From NCBI GenBank assembly GCA_016714225.1, contig JADJNS010000039.1:30650-94649 (forward strand): a stretch of 64,000 nt of DNA, written 5' to 3'. Source of the stretch: Archangiaceae bacterium (GTDB lineage Bacteria > Myxococcota > Myxococcia > Myxococcales > Myxococcaceae). The translations under genes and the position numbers were made by a program. How positions within the stretch are numbered: position 1 is the first letter of the stretch; the number at the start of each line of letters is the position of its first letter. Below, one piece after another: positions 48,204 to 57,764 of this stretch. The notes beneath the pieces were generated by a model that saw nothing but the letters and a program-made list of their open reading frames with translations, searched no databases and had not been told where the DNA came from.

Positions 48204-50619
48204 TGACGCGCAGTGAGATGGGCTTGCCCCGCCACGGCGTGCCGGCCGCGGCGGCGGCGTAGACCGCGACCTCGTCACCGGCGGCGGGAGTGCCGAGGGT
48301 GTCGACCATCAGCGTGGCGGTGCGCATGGCGCCGTCGTAGTCGTCGAGGGGAATGAACTGGCCTGCGCACGCGCCGGTCTTGAAGAGCACGCCGGAGAGC
48401 CGGGGCGGGGTGGCGGTGGGGTCGTGGTACTGGGCCGAGCCGCCCGCCGCCCAGGCGCCGAGGTGCAGGGTGCGGCGCACCACCGGGCCGGTGAGCGTGG
48501 CGGTACCGACCAGGTTGCCTTCGCCACGCACGATCGACGCCAGGCTGCCGTCGCTGGCGCGCTGCAGGGGCAGCGGGTGCAGCCAGAAGTCGTGCTCGTA
48601 GTTCCCCGGAGACCAGACCACGAAGTACTGCAGGTTCGATTGGTGTGCCCGCAGTACGTCGAGGGTGTCGCGGGTGAAGTCGGGCAGGTCGGCGCTGATC
48701 GACGAGGTCGTGCCTTGCACCTCTGAGCCGATGCCCCACTCGGCGATGCCGAAGAGCACCTGGCCCGATGCGCCCGCGCCACGCCGAGCGGGAGTCTCGG
48801 CGAAGTGGATGATGTCTTTGAGCGCCGCGACGGCGCGGCCGGGGTGCGTATCGGTGAGGCCCGAGCGGTAGACGTTGCCCTGCGCGTACATGTCGACGTC
48901 GATGCCATCGACCCACGCGTCACCCGGGTAGTAGTCGGCGAGGTTGCGCCATTCTTTGCCCTTCCACGCCACGATGACGCTGGTGGCGTCAGGCATCATC
49001 GACCACGCCGTGGCGAGGGTGCCTTCGCGCGTGCCGGCGTAGGTCTGGAGCGTGCGGCGCTGCCCCGCTCCGCGGCCGGAGACGATCTTGACGAACTGAT
49101 ACTCGTTCGCCGTGGCCGCCGCCCAGGTGCCCAGCTTGACGTTGTTCGCCGTCTGGGTGAACGAGCCGCCCGAGGCGACGGCGTTGCCGGTGGCGTAGTT
49201 GTTGTCGTAGCGCTCGGCCACGCTCGCCGGCACCACTCCGCGGTACCACGGCTGCGTCATGCCGGCGCCGCACCAGAACAGCTTCACCTTCGAGTTGGCC
49301 GCCGCGCGCGACGTGTACGGGTGCGACGGGTCGGAGGGAATGTACTTGCGGCTGGCGCCAGTGAGGCCGCGCGCGTTCTGCTCGAGGACCAACGCCTGGC
49401 GCAGGCGGAACACCGCCCGGATGTACGAGCGACGGTAGAGCTCGGCCGAGTCCCACGAGCCATCGGCGGCGAAGGTGGCGGCGGTGTCTTTGGTGCGGGT
49501 CGGGTCGGCGGTCGCCATGTCCGGGCTGCCGGCCTCGTCATTGAAGGCGCCGCCCGAGTCACCGGGGAAGGCCACCGTCCAGCCCACCTGCGTGTTGTAG
49601 GTGGTCCAGTTGCCGCCGGCCTCGTTGCCCAGCTTCACGGCGATGCGATCGTACGGAGAATCGAGGAGCGCCACCGCGAGCGCGTCCATCGCCTTGTCGA
49701 GCTCGGAGGTGTAGAGAAACTTTCCCGAAGCATCGAGCTCGAGGTCGTACGACTCGCTGCGCTTCGAGGCAGGCCGCACCGGGCCGCTGAGGGTGATGTC
49801 TCCGGCGGTGTCGGGCCGCGCGAAGCCCAGGTTGATCTTGAACGTCTTGAGCACCCGCGTCGGGTTGGTTCCGCCGCCAGCGTTGTCGCCGGTGCCGAGC
49901 GTCGACGACATCACGAAGTCGTACCCGGGGAAGTGCGCGGCGAGGTTGCCCAGACCGTTGCCGGCGCTGGGGCGCGAGAGCAGGAACGTCGAGTACGACT
50001 GGCTCAGCGCGTCGGCCGCGTAGGAGGCGTCGGTTCCCTGAGCGTGGCCCGACAGCCAGTTGATTCTCCGGCCGCTGTTGCCCACCTGCAGGTGCGCGTG
50101 CGCGCTGCGCGTGCGGCCCGCCTCTGCGCGCATGAACACACCCAACGCTCGCTTCAGGGTGAGCCCCGTCAGCGGAATGCTGCCGCCCCCAGCGGTGCCA
50201 CCTGCAGCGCCGCCCGCGCTGCCGCCCGCGGTGCCGCCCGCACTGCCGCCTGCGCTTCCGCCCGCAGTGCCGCCTGCGCTTCCGCCCGCAGTGCCGCCTG
50301 CGCTTCCGCCCGCAGTGCCGCCTGCAGTGCCCCCCGCAGTGCCGCCTGCAGTGCCGCCTGCAGTGCCCCCTGCAGTGCCGCCTGCAGTGCCGCCTGCAGT
50401 GCCCCCCGCAGTGCCCCCGCAGTGCCCCCACCAGTGCCCCCGCAAGTGCCCCCCCACTGCCGCCTGCAGTGCCCCCCCTGCCCCCGCCTCACCACCAGCG
50501 CTGCCGCCAGCAGTTCCGCCGGCGCTGCCGGCGTCATGCGGTGGCTCTCCCACCATTCCTTCTCCACAGCCGACGGCGAAGACGAGCAGAGCGACAGCGA
50601 GAGGGCGAGTACGAGGCAT
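48166..50619 (-). CDS. Gly-stalk lipoprotein with glycosidase-like domain
   Basis: 817 residues from ATG 50619. RPLAVALLVFAVGC is a lipoprotein signal peptide; ~130 residues of GGTAGG/GGSAGG stalk follow, broken by an odd patch (HLRGHWWGHC) that reads as repeat sequence in another frame. The large domain (~155-817) has IAVKLGNEAGGNWTTY and, later, VLFGIAEWGIGSEV plus YFVVWSPGNYEHDFWLHP. An Asn-Glu followed downstream by a second Glu in EWG is the arrangement of acid/base and nucleophile in clan GH-A glycosidases (as in GH26), so a surface glycanase is possible. This is inference from two short motifs. Convergent with the SBBP gene. Confidence 0.7.
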   Translation of the reverse strand: MPRTRPLAVALLVFAVGCGEGMVGEPPHDAGSAGGTAGGSAGGEAGAGGALQAAVGGHLRGHWWGHCGGTAGGTAGGTAGGTAGGTAGGTAGGTAGGTAGGTAGGSAGGTAGGSAGGTAGGSAGGSAGGTAGGSAGGAAGGTAGGGSIPLTGLTLKRALGVFMRAEAGRTRSAHAHLQVGNSGRRINWLSGHAQGTDASYAADALSQSYSTFLLSRPSAGNGLGNLAAHFPGYDFVMSSTLGTGDNAGGGTNPTRVLKTFKINLGFARPDTAGDITLSGPVRPASKRSESYDLELDASGKFLYTSELDKAMDALAVALLDSPYDRIAVKLGNEAGGNWTTYNTQVGWTVAFPGDSGGAFNDEAGSPDMATADPTRTKDTAATFAADGSWDSAELYRRSYIRAVFRLRQALVLEQNARGLTGASRKYIPSDPSHPYTSRAAANSKVKLFWCGAGMTQPWYRGVVPASVAERYDNNYATGNAVASGGSFTQTANNVKLGTWAAATANEYQFVKIVSGRGAGQRRTLQTYAGTREGTLATAWSMMPDATSVIVAWKGKEWRNLADYYPGDAWVDGIDVDMYAQGNVYRSGLTDTHPGRAVAALKDIIHFAETPARRGAGASGQVLFGIAEWGIGSEVQGTTSSISADLPDFTRDTLDVLRAHQSNLQYFVVWSPGNYEHDFWLHPLPLQRASDGSLASIVRGEGNLVGTATLTGPVVRRTLHLGAWAAGGSAQYHDPTATPPRLSGVLFKTGACAGQFIPLDDYDGAMRTATLMVDTLGTPAAGDEVAVYAAAAAGTPWRGKPISLRVITSVAGGAADWP
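50200..50515. repeat. 12-base tandem repeat encoding a Gly-rich stalk
   Basis: Units near GCCGCCTGCAGT and GCCGCCCGCACT in about 25 copies. From about 50416 to 50472 the units are shifted by one base relative to the coding frame and then return, so the translated stalk shows a non-glycine patch there. Confidence 0.82.
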
Positions 50620-50783
50620 CGGGGCGGTCCTTTTCTCGAGGAGCGCGTCCCCATCGCAACGGCGGTGCCGCCTGCAAGGTACTGACTTTGGCGGGGTTCA
50701 GCGCGCTCTTCAGCCGCGCCTGCGCGCACCGGTGCCTCTCGAAAGAGGCACTTCACCTTCGGGTCGCTCCCGGCGAAAGTGAG

Positions 50784-51458
50784 GTGGTGCGGTCGGGCCT
50801 CGTGGTGTGCTGCATGTTCCTGGCCGGAGCAGTGCGGGCCGAGCCTCGCCTGCTGAGCGAGGGCAAGGCGGCTCACGTGGCGCTGGAGTTCGAGCGCTGC
50901 ATTTCGGTGTTGGCCGAAGCGGCAGCCGACCCCACGCTCGATGGGGCGCAGCGCGCCGAGGTCGCCCTGTACCAGGGCCTCTGCCACTACAACCTCGGTC
51001 ACCTCGACGAAGCGGCGCGCTGCTTCGATGAGGCAGTGCGGTTCAACCGCGCGGTGACGCTGCCGCCCGACCAGAGCCCGAAGATCATCGTCGCCCTCGA
51101 TGCAGCGCGGGGACGCCTCGACCCCGTCAGCCCTCCGAGCCCCGCGCCGGCCAGACCCGAGGCACCGGCGGTCGTCGACGTTCGGGCCTCGAGCGCTCCG
51201 CCGCCGCCGTTGATCCGGCCCGCCAGCTGGGTGCTCGGTGGCGCGGCGGTGCTCAGCCTGGCGGCGGGACTCGTCGGAGGGTCCCTCGCCTCGAGCTCGG
51301 CACGGCAGTCGGCCACCGCGTACTTCGTCAGCGACGCCGACGCGTTCGCGCGCGACGCCTACCTGCGCCGCGATGTCGCCAACGTGCTCTTCATCACCGC
51401 CTCTGCGCTGGCGGTCGCCACGCTCATCGTGCAGCTGTGGCCGCGCGCGAGCCCGTGA
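50784..51458 (+). CDS. Exported TPR-like membrane protein
   Basis: About 224 residues. SGLVVCCMFLAGAVRAEP is a signal peptide. Residues ~25-105 form one or two tetratricopeptide-like helix pairs (EFERCISVLAEAAADP, ALYQGLCHYNLGHLDEAARCFDEAV), then a Pro/Ala linker, and two further helices (WVLGGAAVLSLAAGLVGGSLA and VLFITASALAVATLIVQLW) around a short charged loop. Start uncertain (GTG 50784, GTG 50787 or ATG 50814). Convergent with the PEGA kinase gene by 3 bases. Such small TPR proteins often sit beside Ser/Thr kinases in myxobacteria. Confidence 0.7.
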   Translation: MVRSGLVVCCMFLAGAVRAEPRLLSEGKAAHVALEFERCISVLAEAAADPTLDGAQRAEVALYQGLCHYNLGHLDEAARCFDEAVRFNRAVTLPPDQSPKIIVALDAARGRLDPVSPPSPAPARPEAPAVVDVRASSAPPPPLIRPASWVLGGAAVLSLAAGLVGGSLASSSARQSATAYFVSDADAFARDAYLRRDVANVLFITASALAVATLIVQLWPRASP

Positions 51459-51461
51459 CGT

Positions 51462-53060
51462 TCAAGGCGCCGGTGGTGCCTGGGGCGTCAGCGCACGCAG
51501 GTTGAGCCGCAGCGCGGTGTCGTCTCCGGCGCGAATGGTCACCGGCAGTCGGTGAACGGTGCCTGCCGACTCCTTGAGCTCGAGCGTCCAGGTTCCCGCG
51601 GGGAGCGGCGAGCGGAACAGGGGAGTGGTGCCCAGCTCTCTGCCCGCCACCGAGGCGACGGCGAAGGGCGCGGTGACCAGCGTCAGGCTGCCCAGCTCGA
51701 CGGCCCGGGGCTCGCGCGCAGCGGCGGGGCGTGGCGGCCGGGGTCGAACGGCGCGCGCCACCGGAGCCGGTGCGGCCGGTGGGCGCTCCACTTGCTCCTG
51801 CGGCGCAGCGGGCGCCGGTGCGAGAGCGGTCTGAGTCGGCTCGACGGGCGGCGCGCCCTGCTGGGCGACCTCTGGCAGCGGAGCCACGGCTTCGGGTTTC
51901 ACCGCTGCCAGGCGGTCGCGGCCCACCCACGCTCCGGCCAGCGCAGCTGCCAGCAGCAGCGCCGCCGCCGCGCCCGGCCACCACCGTCGTGGCGCCCGGG
52001 CTCGAGGCGCTTCGGGGTGCGCCGCCTCGAGCTGGGGCGCGGTCTGCGAGACCGTCTCGGTTGCGCCCTCGGCGGCGAGGTCGAGCGTGGGCGGCCGATG
52101 GGAGGGCTCGGCTGCGCTCGACAGGCGCAGCTGCCGCTCGGCGCGCTCGTCACCGAACAGGTGGCGAAGATATCGGCCCAGGTGAGCGGTCGGGGTGGTG
52201 CCCGCCACCTGGCGCTCGAGCTCTTCGGCGAGCTGTTGAGCGGTCGAGAACCGGGCTTCAGGGTCGCGCGCCAACGCGCGCAGCACCGCGGTGTCGACCG
52301 CTGCGGGCACGTCGCGCCGGCGCAGGCTCGGAGGCGGCACGTCGACAGTGCGAATGCGCGCGGCCACCTCTTCGAACGCCCGACCGGGGAAGAGCCGCTC
52401 CGAGGTGAGCAGCTCGTACAGGCAGACCCCGAGCGCCCATACGTCGGTGCGCCGATCGAGCGACTGCCCGAGGGTCTGCTCGGGCGACATGTACCCGACC
52501 TTGCCGCGAACCCGGCCGGGCGAGGTGCGCTGCACCCGGTCGGCCGCCCGGGCGATGCCGAAGTCGAGCACCTTCACTGCGCCGCGGTAGGTGAGCATCA
52601 GGTTCGACAGCGAGATGTCACGGTGCACGATGCCGAGCTCGGTGCCGTCGTCGCGCCGGTGGGTGTGCGCCGAGTGCAGTGCCTCGGCAGCGCTGGCGAT
52701 GAGACGCAGCGCAATCTCGACCGGCACCGGCTCGCCGAGCTCGGCGGCGCGGTTGAAGACGGCGAAGAGGTCTTCGCCCGCGAGGTACTCCATCGCGATG
52801 AAGTAGTCGTCGCCCTCGCGACCGAGGTCGAAGATCTGCACGATGCCGGGGTGGTCCAACCGGGCGGCGGTGCGCGCCTCGTCGAGGAACATCTCCACGA
52901 ACTCGGAGGAAGCGGCGAGGTGGGGCAGCACCCGCTTCACCACGCAGGTCTTCTCGAAGCCGGCCTCGCCGGTGATACGCGCGAGAAAGAGCTCGGCCAT
53001 GCCACCGACCGCGATGCGCTCAAGCAGTCGGTAGCGGCCGAATGAAACTCCCTCTGGCAC
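51462..53060 (-). CDS. Ser/Thr protein kinase with membrane helix and extracytoplasmic PEGA domain
   Basis: 532 residues from GTG 53060 (GTG 53087 would overlap the divergent gene's start region). Kinase ~5-270: IAVGGMAELFLA, catalytic Lys in CVVKRVLPHL, HRDISLSNLML, VLDFGIARA and the SPEQ block. A linker rich in Ala/Glu precedes the helix (WWPGAAAALLLAAALAGAWVG), then a ~90-residue Pro/Ala linker and a PEGA domain (ELGSLTLVTAPFAVASVAGRELGTTPLF). The PEGA part would sit outside the membrane and may sense the envelope. Divergent from the FHA-sigma54 activator, a likely phosphorylation target pair. Confidence 0.92.
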   Translation of the reverse strand: MPEGVSFGRYRLLERIAVGGMAELFLARITGEAGFEKTCVVKRVLPHLAASSEFVEMFLDEARTAARLDHPGIVQIFDLGREGDDYFIAMEYLAGEDLFAVFNRAAELGEPVPVEIALRLIASAAEALHSAHTHRRDDGTELGIVHRDISLSNLMLTYRGAVKVLDFGIARAADRVQRTSPGRVRGKVGYMSPEQTLGQSLDRRTDVWALGVCLYELLTSERLFPGRAFEEVAARIRTVDVPPPSLRRRDVPAAVDTAVLRALARDPEARFSTAQQLAEELERQVAGTTPTAHLGRYLRHLFGDERAERQLRLSSAAEPSHRPPTLDLAAEGATETVSQTAPQLEAAHPEAPRARAPRRWWPGAAAALLLAAALAGAWVGRDRLAAVKPEAVAPLPEVAQQGAPPVEPTQTALAPAPAAPQEQVERPPAAPAPVARAVRPRPPRPAAAREPRAVELGSLTLVTAPFAVASVAGRELGTTPLFRSPLPAGTWTLELKESAGTVHRLPVTIRAGDDTALRLNLRALTPQAPPAP

Positions 53061-53089
53061 AGCGGCATGATACCGAAGTCGAGTCACCC

Positions 53090-54415
<1,326 letters not shown>

Positions 54416-54430
<15 letters not shown>

Positions 54431-55303
54431 GTCGGCGTCGTCGGCCACCGCCCAGCCCCACAGCGTGTCGCTCCAGCCCGGGGTGCTGTTGCCGGGGGCG
54501 ATGGTCGAGATGCCCAGCCGCAGCTCGGTGCCGGCGACGGGGTGGGTGCCCACGCTCGGGGTGACCTGGCGCTGGGGAATCGCCGGCAGCCCGTCGACGA
54601 AGACGTCGACGAACACCCCCTGCTTCCAGCGCACGTCGAGGTGGTAGTCGGTGCCCGGCAGAAAGCGCCCGGCGTCGGGCAGCAGGTGGCTCGAGCTGAA
54701 CTGCGCCGTGGCGAGCGCGCCCGCTTCCGACACGGAGACGAGCGCTCCGCCCTCGACGGCGAGCGACAGCACGCTCAGCTGGCCGACGCCGCTGCCGGCG
54801 TCAGTCACGAAGAGGTGAAAGAACGGCGAGCGCCGCGACGGTGGCGCAGCGTCGAGCCGCAGGTAGCCTTGCGCTTTGCCGCCCGCGCCGGTGAGCGGCG
54901 CGGTGACCTGAACCCGCCCGAAGGCGAAGTCGTTGTCCGAGTCGACCACGGTGGCGCTCACCGCGTTGCCCGCGTCGACCCGAAGCGTGCAACCGGAGCA
55001 CTTGGGGTAGGCGCCGAAGCCATCGCGGACCTGCAGCCAGGTGATGCCGGCGTCGACCCACGCCTGCCCGCCGGCCGCACCGCCTCCGGCGGTGGCGCCC
55101 CCCGAGCCGCCGCCCAGGCCACCGCTCGCCCCACCCCCCGCGAGGCCGCCGCTGCTGCGACAGGCGCCCTGCACGCACTGCCAGCCGGGCAGACAGTCGT
55201 GCTCCGCATCGCAGGCGCGCTCCTCGTAGGGAGGAATCGACAGCATGCAGCTCGCACCCAGGGTCGCCAGCGCCAGCACCCGGGCCCGCGTGAGCACGTT
55301 CAC
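54416..55303 (-). CDS. Cell-surface lipoprotein with Cys motif and Gly-rich linker
   Basis: 295 residues. RARVLALATLGASC is a lipoprotein signal. CDAEHDCLPGWQCVQGAC is the disulfide motif seen in many myxobacterial lipoproteins. A short Gly/Ala stalk (~53-78) precedes a ~210-residue beta-sandwich-like domain (DFAFGRVQVTAPL, FHLFVTDAGSG, DYHLDVRWKQGVFVDVFVDG, TELRLGISTI), of the concanavalin-like type. A ligand is unknown. No partner gene: the neighbours are convergent (FHA activator) and divergent (55569). Confidence 0.8.
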
Positions 55304-55568
55304 CGCTCGACCATGGCGAGGCGCTTCACCCGGTGCAAGAGCGTCGCGCGCCCGCCCCGCAGTCGGGGGCGCAATCGGGCAGCCCGGGGCAAAAAAAGTA
55401 ACGCGGCGGTTTCGCTGCCTTCACGTGGGGGCTTCTCGGGCGCCGGAAGTTCAGCTCTTGTGTCGCCGACCTTTCGCCGACGATAACCTTCGAGCTCCTC
55501 CGTAAAGCGGTCCTAAAGCTCCACGCCAACTTCTGTCACCCAAGTATGTGCTCAGCCCCCGGAGCACC

Positions 55569-56914
55569 ATGACCAGCTCTCGAACCCTATCGGCCGAACG
55601 CTTCGCCCGCTTCGCGCCGAACCGCGGTGATGTGGCCCGCCTCGCCTTGCCGAGCGGCCCGCTGACCTTGGCCGCCCTCACGGCGGCCAAGACCCGCCTC
55701 GAGATACAGCGCGACGCCTTCGCCGACCCTGACGCGACGCTCGCCTACCTGAACAGCCAGCTCACGGCGGTCGAAGCGGTGTCTGCGGCATCCAAACCCG
55801 TCGCAGCGGCCTCTCTCGACGACCAGGTCATCGTCGGTGACGTGGTGCCGCCTCGCGCGCGCCCGGCGGCCGTGCCCAGCACCGGGCCCTCGATGCTCGA
55901 GCGCCTGGGGGCCACGGCGGCCGAGGTGGCGCGAGCCCAGGCGCTGGGGGTCTCGCCCGAGGCGCTGGCGTACCTGCTCGTCGAGCCCCCGAAGAAGCCG
56001 GCCATTTTCGATGGCGATGTCGCCCCTCACAACACCGCCGCCGAGGTCATCGCCGCGGTCGAGCAGGGTACGCCGCTGGCGGTGCTGATCGCGCATCACG
56101 ACGAGTGGGTGCCCGTCGCCGAGGTCGCGAAGCTGCTCGAGGTCGAGATGCCTCCCCACGAGTACCGCCAGTATCGCCGCTACGTCGACGGGCCCTGGCC
56201 TTGCAGCTGTGGTCGGCCGGGTACGACCGCGACGCCGCCGCGGCCGCCCCGAAGCTCGAGTCGCCGCTGAAAGACCTCGCGACCGCTGAGAAGCTGGGCA
56301 TGCGCATGTGGCCGCTCAACATGGCCTTGCGCACCATGACGTTCGACGAGGCGCAGCGCCTGCACCGCCATCACCCCGAGCTCCTCGCTTCGAACCTCGT
56401 CGTGCTGCTGACGCCGGCCGAGCTCGCGGAGCTCTGCAAGTCGGGCGCGATTCCGACCTCGGGTGACTTGACCGGGCCCTCGAAGACCATCTGCGACTTT
56501 CTCGACGCCGGCGTGGCGCCCCGAGACATCGCGTGGCTGGTGCCGGCGGGGGCTCAGCCGGCTGAGCTCGCACGGGTCAAACGTGACGGCGGCTCACTCG
56601 ACGACTACGTGAAGCTGCGCAAGGCCGGCTGGTCTGCGAAGTGCTTCACCGGGCTCGGCCATTGGGCGGCCGACGAGGTGGTGACCCTGGTCGAGGTGTT
56701 TCGCAAGCTGGGCGTGGTGGGGAGCGAGACCTTCGAAGGCAACGAGCCGCGCGCGTTCAACCGAATCAAGGAGTACGGCGAGCTGGGCTTGACCCTGGCT
56801 CAGGCCACGGCTCTCGCCCGTGAGGGCTGCACCGTCGACACCCTCGAAAAGTACTACCTGTCGGTGGGCCTCACCGTCGACCAGGCGATCAAGGCCATCG
56901 TGGGAGGCGGCTGA
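55569..56914 (+). pseudogene. Helical-repeat protein of unknown function, frameshifted
   Basis: Two overlapping frames give about 448 residues. Frame one (55569-about 56193) starts TSSRTLSAERFARFAP after GGAG and runs through several short helices (SMLERLGATAAEVARAQALG, PEALAYLLVEPPKK, AEVIAAVEQGTPLAVLIAHH). Near 56193 the natural continuation LALQLWSAGYDRDAAAAAP moves to another frame, which runs to 56914 (TVDTLEKYYLSVGLTVDQAI). One lost base would explain this. The protein is soluble and built of helix pairs with LGVSPE-like turns. I recognise no family. A weak TTGTGT-N18-GATAAC promoter-like pair lies at 55458-55487 in the 265-base gap before it; otherwise that gap shows nothing. Confidence 0.65.
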
Positions 56915-56918
56915 GCCG

Positions 56919-57761
56919 ATGAGCACGTCGAACCTCTCCCCGACTCCACGCGTCATCAACCCCGCCCGAGTGGTGGCGTTCGCGCCCCCGCAGCTGCGCG
57001 CCGTTCTCGACGCCGCGACCCAAGACGGGCTCGACGTCGCGAAGCTGCGCGAGCTGCTGCCGGGATACCGAGACGACTTCGAGTCGAAGCGGTACCTCGA
57101 GGCGATCATCGCGAGCTCGAGCGGGCCACTGCCGGTGCTGCAGCCCGAGGTGGTCGACGCGTCGCGCGCGGGCCAGGGCGTCGCCCAGGCTGCGCGAGAC
57201 ATCGAGCAGGCGACCCAGATGCCGACCGCGAACGCCGAGCTGTTCGCCGAGGCCGGGTACTCGGTCGAGCAGAGCCGCCGTGCCTTTGCTGCCGGCATGC
57301 CCGCCGGTCAGGCGCTGGTGCTGCACAAGATGGGAGTCGAAACCGAGGCCGCCATCACCCTGGGCTCGTTGGGGCGGCCGCCGCACCGGGTCTACGACCT
57401 GCTGAAGAAGGGGCTCGCGCCCGAGCTCGTCGGTCAGGCGCTGCGCGACAAGCTCGACACCTACCACCTGCCGGGCTACCGAACTCTCGGCTTCACCGAC
57501 GCCGAGGCGCTCACCTTGATCGGGCTCGAGGTCTACCCGCCCGACATACCTCCGGGGGTGGGAGTCGCCGCGCTCGAGGCCGCAGCCGAGCGCGGGCTCA
57601 GAATCGCCATGTTGCGAGAGCTGGTGCGTGGAGGTCACTTCTCGTTCGAGCAGGCCTGCGCGCTCACCGAGCAGCTCGGCCCCTACTTCAACACCACCCG
57701 GGTCCGAGAGCTGGCTGCCGAGCAGTTGAGCGTCGACGAGATAGTCCAGCGCATGAAGTAG
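56919..57761 (+). CDS. Helical protein of unknown function, partner of the preceding gene
   Basis: 280 residues. GGAGG lies about 12 bases before ATG 56919; the start is 4 bases after the previous stop, so the two genes form an operon. Like its neighbour it consists of short helices joined by Gly turns: AELFAEAGYSVEQSRRAFAAGMPAGQALVLHKMGVETEAAITLGSLG, RVYDLLKKGLAPELVGQALRD, and RIAMLRELVRGGHFSFEQACALTEQ. Style and spacing suggest distant paralogy. No signal peptide, membrane helix or catalytic motif. Function unknown. Confidence 0.7.
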   Translation: MSTSNLSPTPRVINPARVVAFAPPQLRAVLDAATQDGLDVAKLRELLPGYRDDFESKRYLEAIIASSSGPLPVLQPEVVDASRAGQGVAQAARDIEQATQMPTANAELFAEAGYSVEQSRRAFAAGMPAGQALVLHKMGVETEAAITLGSLGRPPHRVYDLLKKGLAPELVGQALRDKLDTYHLPGYRTLGFTDAEALTLIGLEVYPPDIPPGVGVAALEAAAERGLRIAMLRELVRGGHFSFEQACALTEQLGPYFNTTRVRELAAEQLSVDEIVQRMK

Positions 57762-57764
57762 GCC

